A DNA stretch of 64,000 nucleotides from Arthrobacter sp. B0490 (GTDB lineage: Bacteria; Actinomycetota; Actinomycetes; Actinomycetales; Micrococcaceae): NCBI RefSeq assembly GCF_002929355.1, contig NZ_PJIR01000001.1, positions 381,404-445,403 on the forward strand, in the 5' to 3' direction. A program made the translations under genes and the position numbers. Under the pieces are notes generated by a model that worked only from the letters and a program-made list of their open reading frames with translations, did no database searches and was not told the DNA's origin. Below, in pieces: positions 17,545-27,300 of the stretch. Position 1 is the first letter of the stretch. Each line of letters starts with the position of its first letter.

Positions 17545-19047
17545 GTGACCAACCCATCCAATCCGTCGAACGGCGACGACGACACGCCCCAGGATCCGCT
17601 GTCCGAGATGCTGGCGAAGATGTTCGGTGGAGGGGCCGGCGGTTTCGATCCCCAGGAGATCGCGAAGGCGGCCGGCCTGCCCTCCGACCCCGCGGCCATG
17701 GCGATGATCATGCAGCAGGTCCAGGCCATGTTCAGTTCCCAGAGCGAGGGGCCGGTGAACTGGCAGATGGCGCACGAGCAGGCGCGTCGCGTCGCCGCCT
17801 CCGACAACGATCCCTCGGTCAGCGCCCTGCAGCGGCGCAGCGTGGACGAGTCGTTGAAGCTCGCGGAGCTGTGGCTCGATCCGGTGACGGACTTCCCGAG
17901 CACCGGCCAGCTGGGCCGGGCGTGGTCGCGCGCCGAGTGGGTCGAGGCGACCATGACGACCTGGCGCCGCCTCACCGAGCCCGTCGCGACGAGCATCGCG
18001 AAGGCACTGTCCGACGTGATCTCGGAGCAGCTGCCCGAGGAGATGAAATCGATGATGGGCATGATGGGCGGTCCCGCCTCCATGCTCCAGAACGTCGGCG
18101 GTGCCATGTTCGGCATGCAGCTGGGCCAGGCCGTGGGCGCCCTCTCGAAGGACGTCGTCGGCTCGACGGACATCGGCGTCCCCCTCGCCGACGGACGGAT
18201 GGCGCTCCTCCCGGCCAACGTGGCGGCGTTCGGTGCCGGCCTCGACATCCCGGAGCAGGAGGTGCAGCTCTTCCTCGCGGTGCGCGAGGCCGCCCACGTG
18301 CGCCTGTTCACGCACATCCCGTGGCTCACCGGCCACCTGCTCGGCAGCATCGAGCGGTACGCGAGGGGTATCCACATCGACATGGGGAAGATCGAGGAGG
18401 CCGCCCGGGACATCGACCCGACCAATCCCGAGAGCCTGCAGGGCGCACTCTCCCAGGGCGTGTTCATGCCGGAGCGGACCCCCGAGCAGGACGCAGCGCT
18501 CGTGCGGCTCGAGACGACGCTCGCCCTCGTCGAGGGCTGGGTCGACGAGGTGACGGCGGCAGCGGCCGCCAACCTGCCGTCGGCAGGGGCACTGCGCGAG
18601 ATGGTCCGCCGCCGGCGCGCGACGGGGGGACCCGCGGAGCACGCGTTCGCGGCACTGGTCGGACTGGAGCTGCGGCCGCGCCGTCTGCGCGATGCCGCAG
18701 CACTCTGGGCCCTCCTGCTCAAGGACCGCGGCATCGCAGGGCGTGACGCCCTGTGGCAGCACCCCGACCTCCTGCCCACGGCCGAGGACCTCGACGATCC
18801 GGCCGGGTTCTCGGAGCGCCGCCGGCTGATCGAGTCGTCCGACGCCGACGTCGATGCTGCCCTCCAGCGCCTCCTGGCCGGGGGCTTCGAGCAGGACGGC
18901 GACGCCCCGGCGGATGGCACCCCGGGTGCAGGGGCTGCGGAGGGTGCGGCTCCGACGGACCAGGGCGGGCAGACGCCCGGGGCCGGGGACGACCCGGGCG
19001 CCGACACCGATCCGGACACCGACACGGACGGCACCAAGGCCGGCTGA
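17545..19047 (+). CDS. Zincin_2 (DUF2342) zinc-dependent metalloprotease-like protein
   Basis: Protein of 500 residues. After an acidic N-terminus and a Met/Gly-rich region (MMGMMGGPASMLQNVG) it carries the family core FLAVREAAHVRLFTHIPWL (about 243-261), whose Glu and His residues are the proposed metal site. The family is actinobacterial and assigned to the zincin fold; activity is poorly characterised. The last 60 residues are Asp/Gly/Thr-rich and probably disordered. Start GTG 17545 follows CAGGA at a slightly long spacing. The reading frame is open further upstream, but the conserved DPLSEMLAKMFGGG begins shortly after this start. Its neighbours match the recalled mycobacterial order Rv3194c-Rv3195. 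Confidence 0.85.
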   Translation: MTNPSNPSNGDDDTPQDPLSEMLAKMFGGGAGGFDPQEIAKAAGLPSDPAAMAMIMQQVQAMFSSQSEGPVNWQMAHEQARRVAASDNDPSVSALQRRSVDESLKLAELWLDPVTDFPSTGQLGRAWSRAEWVEATMTTWRRLTEPVATSIAKALSDVISEQLPEEMKSMMGMMGGPASMLQNVGGAMFGMQLGQAVGALSKDVVGSTDIGVPLADGRMALLPANVAAFGAGLDIPEQEVQLFLAVREAAHVRLFTHIPWLTGHLLGSIERYARGIHIDMGKIEEAARDIDPTNPESLQGALSQGVFMPERTPEQDAALVRLETTLALVEGWVDEVTAAAAANLPSAGALREMVRRRRATGGPAEHAFAALVGLELRPRRLRDAAALWALLLKDRGIAGRDALWQHPDLLPTAEDLDDPAGFSERRRLIESSDADVDAALQRLLAGGFEQDGDAPADGTPGAGAAEGAAPTDQGGQTPGAGDDPGADTDPDTDTDGTKAG

Positions 19048-19105
19048 GTGACGGGCGGCACCCGGCCCGCCCCGGGTCCGTCCGGTCCGTCCGGGAGCTC
19101 CGGTC

Positions 19106-19678
19106 CTAGAGTTCCTCCAGGTCGCCCGACAGGTTGCGGTGTGCGGCGAAGGCCGCGCCGTCGAGGAAGGCCTTCGCCGTCTCGGTGCGCGGGTAGGACG
19201 TGAGCAGGCTCCAGAAGGCCGCATTGTGGGAGGGCTCGACGAGGTGCGCCATCTCGTGGAGGATCACGTAGTCGACCACCCAGTCGGGCATGCCCTGCAG
19301 CCGGTGCGAGAGACGGACGGACCGGCGGGCGGGCGTCGCTGATGCCCATCGTGAGTTCTGGTTGGTCACCCACCCGATCGTCGTGGGTACGCCCCTGCCG
19401 GCGAGGTACTGGCCGGCCAGCCGCTCGGCCCGCTGCAGCAGCTCGGGGACGGGCCGGTCGTCGGTGATCGCGGGGGCATCGAGGTACTTGGCGGCCATCC
19501 GGGCCGTCATCCGCTCCACCCAGTGACGCTCCTGGCCTGCCGAGAAGTGGCCCGGGATCGAGATGCGGATCACCCCGTCCCGGATGTCGGCGCTGACCGT
19601 CCTCTTCCGCCGTGCCGAGCGCCGCACCTCCACCGGCAGCCGCGCGGGGCCCGAAGGGTCGGCGTCAGGCGTCGTCAC
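19106..19678 (-). CDS. YgjP-like (M48-type) metallopeptidase
   Basis: Protein of 190 residues with the zinc signature HEMAH (141-145) and a third ligand in EPSHNAAFW (His151). This HExxH-x5-H plus W/F pattern is that of the YgjP/DUF45 family, which has been linked to pyrophosphatase activity in E. coli but looks like a peptidase. GTG 19678 overlaps the end of uvrD2 by 14 bp, so translation is probably coupled. It is the last gene of the nudC-uvrD2-ygjP run on the minus strand. The substrate is unknown. Confidence 0.85.
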   Translation of the reverse strand: MTTPDADPSGPARLPVEVRRSARRKRTVSADIRDGVIRISIPGHFSAGQERHWVERMTARMAAKYLDAPAITDDRPVPELLQRAERLAGQYLAGRGVPTTIGWVTNQNSRWASATPARRSVRLSHRLQGMPDWVVDYVILHEMAHLVEPSHNAAFWSLLTSYPRTETAKAFLDGAAFAAHRNLSGDLEEL

Positions 19679-21773
19679 CGAGGATCCCCAGGACGGCGTC
19701 GCCGTACCGCTCGAGCTTCGCGGAGCCGACGCCGGCCAGCTCGCCGAGCTCCTCGAGCGTCTGCGGCCTCGCTTCGGCGATCGCGACGAGCGTGGCGTCC
19801 GTGAAGACGACGAACGCCGGTACCTCCTTGTCGCGGGCCTCCGCGAGGCGCCAGGCGCGGAGCGCGTCGAAGGTCTCCTCCTGGTAGGTCGCCGGGCATT
19901 CGCTGCAACGACCGATCTTGCGCTCGGAGCCGGTGAGGAGCGGGCGCTTGCACACCCGGCACACGGCGGGAGCGGACGACTTGCGGTTGGCCTTCGCGCG
20001 GGGCTGACGGAAGGTCGCCTGCCCCGCGGTCGCCGGACGGAGCGGGTCGAGGAAGCGGGACGGTTTCCTGCTGGCCCGCCCACCCGGGGATCGTGAGGTG
20101 GACCAGGACAGCGCCAGGTGGATCCGGGCACGGGTGATCCCGACGTACAGCAGCCGGCGTTCCTCGTCGATGGCTTCCTGCGTGTCGGCGAACGAGATCG
20201 GCATGAGGCCCTCGCTCAGGCCGACCAGGAAGACGGCGTCCCACTCGAGCCCCTTCGCGGAGTGGAGCGACGCGAGCGTCACGCCCTGCACCGTCGGCGC
20301 GTGCTGGGACGCGGCCCTCTCCTCGAGTTCGGCGACGAACATCTGCAGGGTGAAGGTCTCGGGCCCACGGACCCTGTTGAGCTCGTCCGCGAGGCCGACG
20401 AGGGCCGCGAGGGACTCCCATTTCTCGCGGACCGCCCCGGAGTTCGAGGGCGCGACGGACGTGTAGCCGAGGGAGGCGAGGACGTCCCGGACCTGCTGGG
20501 GCACGTCCGCGTCGCCCTGCGTGCGTGCGGCGGCCCGGAGCTGCAGCAGGGCGTCGCGGACCTCGCGGCGCTGGAAGAACCTCTCGCCGCCGCGGAGCTG
20601 GTACCCGATGCCTGCGCTGGCGAGGGCCTGCTCGTACGCCTCGGACTGCCCGTTCGTGCGGTACAGGATCGCGATCTCGCTCGCCTTGACGCCCTGGTCG
20701 AGCAGCACGCCGATGCGCCGCGCGCATTCCGCGGCCTCGGCCTCGTCGTCACTGCACTCGGTGAAGACCGGCTCCGGACCTGCAGGGCGCTGCGCGATCA
20801 GTTCCAGCGGCGCGGACCACGTGGTGCCGGCGGCGCGGCGGTCGGCGTCGTCCCCCCGCGCCGCGAGGAGCGTGTTCGCGGCGCGGACGACCTGCGGAGT
20901 GGAGCGGTAGTCACGCACGAGCCTGACGACCTGGGCGCCCTCGTAGCGCTTGGTGAAGTCCAGCAGGTGCCGCGACGTCGCGCCGGTGAACGAATAGATG
21001 GTCTGGCTGGCATCCCCGACGACGCACAGTTCCCGGCGTTCGCCCAGCCACAGGTCGAGCAGGCGCTGCTGGAGCGGGGACACGTCCTGGTACTCGTCGA
21101 CGACGAAATGGCGGTACTGTGCCCGCACCGTCGCCGCGACCTTCTCGTCCTCCTCGAGGATGGCGACGGTGGTGAGCAGGACGTCCTCGAAGTCGATGAG
21201 GTTGCGGTCGATCTTGAGGTCCTCGTACGCCGAGAAGATCCGCGACACCGAGATGAGGTCCATGCCGGCCGGTTCCGCCCGCCCCGCAGCCGCGGCGGCG
21301 TACCCGTCGGGTGTGAGCATCGAGACCTTGGCCCATTCGATCTCCGCCGCGACGTCGCGGATGGCGGCGCGATCCGTCGTGAGGCGCAACCGGCGCGCCG
21401 ACTCCGCGATGAGCTGGGCCTTGTGGTCCACGAGTGCCGGCAGGGGCCCGCCGACGGCCTGCGGCCAGAAGTACTGCAGCTGCCGGAGGGCGGCGGCATG
21501 GAACGTCCGGGCCTGCACCCCGCCTGCCCCGAGGTCGCGGAGCCGCGTGCGCATCTCCGCCGCCGCGCGGGCCGTGAAGGTGACGGCGAGGACCTGCTGC
21601 GGCTTGTAGACGCCGGTGTGGACGCCGTAGGCGATGCGGTGGGTGATGGCGCGGGTCTTGCCCGTGCCGGCGCCCGCGAGGACGCAGAGCGGGCCGGAGA
21701 GGGTGCTCGCCACGGTCCGCTGTTCGTCGTCGAGCCCCTCGAGGATGCTCTCCTCGAGCAGGATGCCGGACAT
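19665..21773 (-). CDS. uvrD2: UvrD2-type superfamily I DNA helicase with tetracysteine and HRDC domains
   Basis: DNA helicase of 702 residues. Walker A VLAGAGTGKT (31-40), motif II VDEYQDVSP, and TLASLHSAKGLEWDAVFL in the C-terminal motor half are intact. A four-cysteine module (Cys605, 608, 623, 626) precedes an HRDC-like domain (about 631-702). This order is diagnostic of actinobacterial UvrD2, essential in M. tuberculosis. ATG 21773 overlaps the nudC stop as TGATG, so the two are translationally coupled. The very long open frame upstream is a GC-rich shadow of nudC. Confidence 0.94.
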   Translation of the reverse strand: MSGILLEESILEGLDDEQRTVASTLSGPLCVLAGAGTGKTRAITHRIAYGVHTGVYKPQQVLAVTFTARAAAEMRTRLRDLGAGGVQARTFHAAALRQLQYFWPQAVGGPLPALVDHKAQLIAESARRLRLTTDRAAIRDVAAEIEWAKVSMLTPDGYAAAAAGRAEPAGMDLISVSRIFSAYEDLKIDRNLIDFEDVLLTTVAILEEDEKVAATVRAQYRHFVVDEYQDVSPLQQRLLDLWLGERRELCVVGDASQTIYSFTGATSRHLLDFTKRYEGAQVVRLVRDYRSTPQVVRAANTLLAARGDDADRRAAGTTWSAPLELIAQRPAGPEPVFTECSDDEAEAAECARRIGVLLDQGVKASEIAILYRTNGQSEAYEQALASAGIGYQLRGGERFFQRREVRDALLQLRAAARTQGDADVPQQVRDVLASLGYTSVAPSNSGAVREKWESLAALVGLADELNRVRGPETFTLQMFVAELEERAASQHAPTVQGVTLASLHSAKGLEWDAVFLVGLSEGLMPISFADTQEAIDEERRLLYVGITRARIHLALSWSTSRSPGGRASRKPSRFLDPLRPATAGQATFRQPRAKANRKSSAPAVCRVCKRPLLTGSERKIGRCSECPATYQEETFDALRAWRLAEARDKEVPAFVVFTDATLVAIAEARPQTLEELGELAGVGSAKLERYGDAVLGILGDDA

Positions 21774-22729
21774 CAGGGACGCGCCTTCGAGGGCTCCTCG
21801 TCCAGCGGCCCGCCGTACCAGCGCTCGATGAGGGCACGGGCGATCGAGACGCCGCCCGCGACCGCGATCTTCCCGTCCCGCACCTCGGTGAAGAGCTGCT
21901 CGCGCGTGAACCATCGGACGGACCGCATCTCCTCGCGGTCGGGCACCGCGTCGGTGGTGACCGCGCGCGCCGTGAAGCCGAGCATCAGCGACGCCGGGAA
22001 CGGCCACGGCTGGGAGCCCAGGTACTCGGGCGACCGGATCTCGATGCCGGACTCCTCGCCCACCTCCCGGATCACGGCGGCCTCCAGGGACTCGCCGGGC
22101 TCGACGAAACCTGCGAGCGTCGAGTACCGGTCCTCCGGCCACGCCACGGCGGAGCCCAGGAGCAGGCGGTCGTCCTCGTCGACCACCGAGACGATGATCG
22201 CGGCGTCGGTGCGCGGGTAGTGCTGCGAGTCGTCCTTCGGGCACTGGCGCACCCACCCGCCGTCGCGCACCGCGGTGGGGGTGCCGCAGCGTGGACAGTG
22301 CGTGTGGGTCGCGTGCCAGTTCGCGACGGCGGCGGCCTCGACGAAGAGCCCGGCGTCGCGTGCATCGAGTGACGCGGCGATCTCGCGCAGCCCCAGCCAC
22401 TGGTCGAGGGGGGCCAGGAGGGGGTCTTCCGCCTCGAGGACGGCGACGACGACGCGCTTCCCGGCATCGGCGGCTCCCTCGTTGATCCGCCCCAGGTAGA
22501 CGAGGAGCTCGGGCCGCCGCATCTCGGAGGGCGCGAGGAGCCGGAGCACACTCCCGTCCACCGGGGCCTTCCCGCGGGCCAGGGGCAGGACCCTCGTCTC
22601 CTCCGAGGCCCACAGCCCGTCGAGGAGGTCCCCGGTGGTCCTCGCGTCACCGTCGCGGTCGGAATCCGTGCGCGAGAGCGGCAGCGATCCGAGGGGAGGC
22701 AGCACGAGGGTCCGGAGGGGATCGGTCAT
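21773..22729 (-). CDS. nudC: NAD(+) diphosphatase (NudC), Nudix hydrolase
   Basis: Hydrolyses NAD(H) to NMN(H) and AMP and can remove NAD caps from RNA. It is 318 residues. The Nudix box GFVEPGESLEAAVIREVGEE is complete and is followed by the NudC-specific SQPWPFP. The zinc ribbon before it reads CPRCG...QCPKDDS, so only three of the usual four cysteines are present. That may be an actinobacterial variant with another ligand. Start ATG 22729. It is the first gene of nudC-uvrD2-ygjP and is divergent from the phosphotransferase gene. Confidence 0.92.
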   Translation of the reverse strand: MTDPLRTLVLPPLGSLPLSRTDSDRDGDARTTGDLLDGLWASEETRVLPLARGKAPVDGSVLRLLAPSEMRRPELLVYLGRINEGAADAGKRVVVAVLEAEDPLLAPLDQWLGLREIAASLDARDAGLFVEAAAVANWHATHTHCPRCGTPTAVRDGGWVRQCPKDDSQHYPRTDAAIIVSVVDEDDRLLLGSAVAWPEDRYSTLAGFVEPGESLEAAVIREVGEESGIEIRSPEYLGSQPWPFPASLMLGFTARAVTTDAVPDREEMRSVRWFTREQLFTEVRDGKIAVAGGVSIARALIERWYGGPLDEEPSKARP

Positions 22730-22877
22730 GCTTCTACGGTACGTTCTCGCTCTCCCAAAACACATTTCGACGGGGTCCGGTGGAGGAGGAGTACACGCCC
22801 CAAGACGAGTAGTGCATCTGGCGACGCGCCGCATCGGAACTGGTGGGGCGGACCACGGACGCCCTACGGTGGAGCTT

Positions 22878-24353
22878 GTGAAACGGACACCCATGGAACT
22901 TGCTGCCATCGCAAGCGCCGCTGTACCCGGCCTGGCCCCGACGGGCGTCGCCGGTGCCCCCGACGACGCGGCGGACTTCGATTCCGCCCTGCTGGTCGAC
23001 GACGCGGGGAAACAGTGGAGGGTCCGCTCGCCGAGGCACGCGGAGGCCAGCATGCGTCTGGAGACGGAACTGCAGGCCCTGCGCGCCTTCTCGCCCGCGG
23101 TCAAGGCGGAACTGCCGTTCCTCATCCCCCACATGGCGGGCAGCGTCCGGCAGGGCGAGCTCAGCACCTTCGTGTACTCCCACCTCGCCGGGACGACCCG
23201 CTCCCTGGCGGCGCTGACCGCCGCGGGCCAGGAGATGGCGCGGGAACTCGGGCGCGTCCTCGCCGCGATCCACGAGCTGCCGAAGGACATGGTCCAGCGC
23301 GCCGACCTGCCCGACTACGAAGCGGACGAGTACCGCCACCGGAAGCTGAACGAGCTCGACCAGGCGGCGACGACCGGCAGGATCCCCGCCATCCTGCTGC
23401 GCCGCTGGGAGCACGCCCTCGAGGACGTGACGCTGTGGCGCTTCAGCCCCACCGTGGTCCACGGAGACCTGCACGAGGACCACCTGCTGGTCTCCTCCGG
23501 CCGGGTGTCCGCCGTGACCGGCTGGACCGACCTGAGCATCAGCGATCCCGCCGAGGACTTCGCCTGGCTCGCCGCGGCGGAGGACACCGGGTTCGTGGAC
23601 GCCGTCCACGAGGCCTACGTCGAAGCGAGGACGTCCGCCGTCGACCCCCACCTCTCCCGCCGCGCCGCCCTCGCCGCCGAGTTCGCCCTGGCCCAGTGGC
23701 TGGTGCGCGGGGTGGCACTCGAGGATGCAGCGATGATCAGCGAGGCCGAGGGCATGCTGGCCACGCTCGAAGCGGACGTGGAGTCCATCGAACGGGAGCA
23801 GCACGAGGCCGCCGAGCGCGCGCGGCACGCCCAGGAGGAACGCCTCGCCTGGGGCGACGACCTGGGGACCGACTCCTACGGGCCCCGGCACGACGGCGGC
23901 CTGCACGACGGCGGCCTGCGGGTCGACGGGGTGCCGGGTCGTCCCGGTACCGATGCCCGGCCGGCGGCCGGCTCCACCGCGGACGCGTCCACGCACGGGA
24001 TCTCCGTGCAGAACGGCCACGACGCGGCTCCGAACGGCCGAACGGACGACGACGGTAGGACCGGCAGCCATGCCTACGACCCGGACGGTCCTGCGGCCCC
24101 CAGGTTCCACCGGCTCCCCGAGACCACCCCCGCGCAGGCGGCCGGCCACTCAGGAGATCCCTCGGAGCCACGTCACGACGACCACGCAACGGCTTCGGGA
24201 TCCTCCTTGGCCTACGCACGGCTGACGGCCGGTCGCCAGCGGACCGCCGCCACCTCCTCCAAGGTGACACTGCTCCGGAACACGGAGCAGTCCGCGGGAT
24301 CGCCGGACGACGTCGCAACCTCCGCCCTGCCCATCGTCTCCTTCGGGAGCTGA
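22878..24353 (+). CDS. APH-family phosphotransferase with long disordered tail
   Basis: Protein of 491 residues with an aminoglycoside-phosphotransferase/kinase fold in the first 320. The N-lobe is weak; the catalytic HGDLHEDHLLV (about 194-204) gives the Brenner-type Asp, and the metal-binding Asp follows in TGWTDLSISDPAEDFAWL. Residues about 330-491 are Gly/Asp/His/Thr-rich and low complexity, with a repeated HDGGL unit, and are probably disordered. GTG 22878 (GGTGGAG close upstream) was preferred; ATG 22893 is possible. The gene is convergent with adnB (21-bp gap). Such genes are often called macrolide 2'-phosphotransferases, but drug resistance should not be assumed here. Confidence 0.75.
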   Translation: MKRTPMELAAIASAAVPGLAPTGVAGAPDDAADFDSALLVDDAGKQWRVRSPRHAEASMRLETELQALRAFSPAVKAELPFLIPHMAGSVRQGELSTFVYSHLAGTTRSLAALTAAGQEMARELGRVLAAIHELPKDMVQRADLPDYEADEYRHRKLNELDQAATTGRIPAILLRRWEHALEDVTLWRFSPTVVHGDLHEDHLLVSSGRVSAVTGWTDLSISDPAEDFAWLAAAEDTGFVDAVHEAYVEARTSAVDPHLSRRAALAAEFALAQWLVRGVALEDAAMISEAEGMLATLEADVESIEREQHEAAERARHAQEERLAWGDDLGTDSYGPRHDGGLHDGGLRVDGVPGRPGTDARPAAGSTADASTHGISVQNGHDAAPNGRTDDDGRTGSHAYDPDGPAAPRFHRLPETTPAQAAGHSGDPSEPRHDDHATASGSSLAYARLTAGRQRTAATSSKVTLLRNTEQSAGSPDDVATSALPIVSFGS

Positions 24354-24374
24354 TGCACGCTGCGGTCCGGGCTG

Positions 24375-27300
24375 TCAGCCCGCCGCCGTGTCGGCGGCCC
24401 GGATGATCTCCTCGAGCTCCGCCGCGTCGGCGAGGTCGTGCGGCCGTACCACGAGGTCGTCCGCCACGTAGAAGAACGCGGCCCTCACCGTCTCGAGCGG
24501 CACGTCCTTCAGGCGTGACCAGGCGAGGCGGTAGACCGCCAACTGCACCGCCTTGGCCGCGCGCCGGTCCGGAGCGGGCGGCCGTCCCGTCTTCCAGTCG
24601 ATGAGGTCCCAGCCGCCGTCGGCGTCGCGGAACACCGCGTCGATGCGCCCGCGCACCACGATGCCGCCGATCCTCGTCTCGATCGGGGCCTCGATGGCAG
24701 CCGGCTCGCGCAGCGCCCACTCGGACTGCTCGAAGATCGCCGCCATGTCCTTCAGTCCGAGCGTCTCGTCCACGTAGGCGTCCGCCCCGCCCGGATACTC
24801 GCCGAGATCGAGCATGCCGCTGGACCCGTAGAACTCCTCGATCCAGGCGTGGAACGCCGTGCCCTTGCGTGCGGCCGAGCCCGGCCGCCGCGGCAGCGGG
24901 CGCCGCAGCTGCTGCATCACGGCACCGGGGTCCTCGCGCAGCTCCACGAGCGTCGAGGCGGAGATGTGCGAGGGGAGTGCGAGCGGCATGCGCTCCCGTT
25001 CGCGTGCCTGCCGGGCCAGCGCGAGCCGGACCTCGCGTCCCCAGCGGCCACCGTCCTCGTCCTCGAGGGCCGGCGCCGCAGCCTGCTCGAGGACCGCCTG
25101 CGCAGCACGCTCCATCGACGGGCGGCGCGCGCCCAGCGGGTCGAACGGCCACGTGCCGCGGTCGGGACGCGCGTTCGCGGGGTTGGCGTCCCCCTCGTCG
25201 TCGTCGGGGAGCCAGTACGGCAGGGTGAACCCCGCGGCCTGCGATTCGGCCAGGTGCACCAGGTCCAGGAGGTAGGACGACGCCCCGGACGGCCGGGACC
25301 TCCCCCCGCCCCACGCGGACGACGTGCAGACGAGCGAATGCTTGGCACGGGTGAAGGCGACATAGGCGAGCCGGCGTTCCTCCCGTTCCGCGTGAGCCCT
25401 CGCCTCGTCGGTGAACTCCTTCTCGCTCGACAGCCATTCCCTCTGGTCCTGCTGCTCCCAGTCCCACTGGGGGAGCTCGGCGGCGTCGCCGCGCAGGGGC
25501 CAGGGGATGGACGCGTCACCGCTGCTCCAGCGGGAGTCCTTGCCGCTGGGGAACGATCCGTCGTTGAGGCCGGGTACGAAGACCACGTCCCACTCCAGCC
25601 CCTTCGAGGCATGGACGGTCAGCAGCTGCACCGCGTCCCTGCTCGCTTCGAGCTGCGTCACGGGCAGCCCGTCCTCCTCCTGGTCGGCCGCTTCGAGCCA
25701 GGCCAGGAATGCCGGCAGGTCGACCCGCTCGGCGGAGGACACGAACCCCGCGACGGCTTCCGTGAAGGCGTCCAGGTTCCGGCGCGCCTCGTGGATGGTC
25801 ACCCCCGGCTTCGCCGCCACCTCGATGTCGAGCAGGATGGTGCGCTCGACCTCCCCGATCATGGTGCCGAGGTCGTCGCCGACGAAACTGCGGAGGCCCC
25901 GCAGTTCCCTCCGGAGAGTGTCGAGCCGCCGGCGCGCCACGTCGCCGAGCGACCGGCCCGACGACGACACCCAGTCCGCCGGGGGCAGGTAGTCGACGGC
26001 TTCCACGAGGCTGCCAGACTCCGCGAGGTCGGGGGCGACGACCGCGGCCTCGGCCTGTTCGTCGTCGAGCTCCTCCCCCGCGTAGGCACCGCGGCGGAAC
26101 ATGGCCTCCCGCGTCCGGGCGAGCTGCCGCGACCAGTCGCCGAGCGCCATGAGATCGGACGGACCGAGACGCCATCGCGCGCCGGAGAGCAGCCGCAGCA
26201 TCGCGTCCGACCGGTCGGGGTCGCCGAGGACCCTCAGGGTGGCGAGCAGGTCCACGATCTCGGGTGTGCGCAGCAGCCCGCCGAGGCCCACGACCTGCAC
26301 GGGTACGCCTGCGCGCTCCAGCTCCCGTCGGATCGGGTCGAACTGCTTGCGCCCACGGCACAGCACGGCCATGGTCGGGCGCAGCGGGTCGCCGGCGTCG
26401 TCGGTCTCGAAGCTGCGCCGTCGCTGGCGCAGGACCTCCCGGGCGATCGCCTCGGCCTCGCTCAGCGCCGGAGCGGGACCCGTCAGTGGCTTCCCGTCGG
26501 ACAGCGGCTCGGCGGTGCTGACCGGGGCGTCGGTGAGGAAACGCCCGAGCGTCACCTCTCCGAGCGGCGCCTTCGGACGCGCCACCAGCCCGGGTACCTG
26601 CTGGACCGCGGTGTTGCGGAGCCACGGGGCCGGCACGTTCAGGGGCGCGGACACCCTGTTCGCGGCCTCCAGGATCGACGTCGAGTTCCGCCAGGCCACG
26701 GACAGGTGGGCGACGTCCGACGGCGCGCGTCCGGCCCCGACCACTCGCGGGAAAGCCGTGCGGAAGGTGGCGAGCTGACCGGCCGAAGCGCCCCTGAAGC
26801 CGTAGATGGACTGGTGCGGATCGCCGACCGCCGTGACGGAGCGCCCGTCGGCGAACAGCCGCGAGAACAGCACCATCTGCGCGTGCGAGGTGTCCTGGAA
26901 CTCGTCGAGCAGCACGACCTTGTACTTCTCGCGTTCCATCAGACCCGCTTCGGGGATGTCCCGGGCGATCCTCGCCGCGAGGGACACGAGGTCCCCGAAA
27001 TCGAGCTGCCGGCGCGTGAGCTTCGCGGCGGCGTAACGCTCGGCGAGTTCGGTGACCGTGACGCGGGTGCGCAGCTTGTTGAGGAGCCTGGACGCCTCCT
27101 GGGTGCCGGCCTTCGCGGAGCCCGCCACGTACGGCCGGGCGGTGACGTACTCGAGGTGGCGGCGCAGCTCGGCGCGGACGGCGGCGGGGCTGACCAGATG
27201 CTCCGCGCACTCCCCCGCCATGTCGAGGACGGCCTTCACGAGCGTGCTCTTCGCGGCCCTGAGGTGTTCCCATTCGCCGTCGAACGTCTCGACCACGGTG

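Noticed and set aside
22878..24353. An antibiotic-resistance gene
   Set aside because: The APH-like fold alone does not show resistance; the core context and long tail argue for another role.
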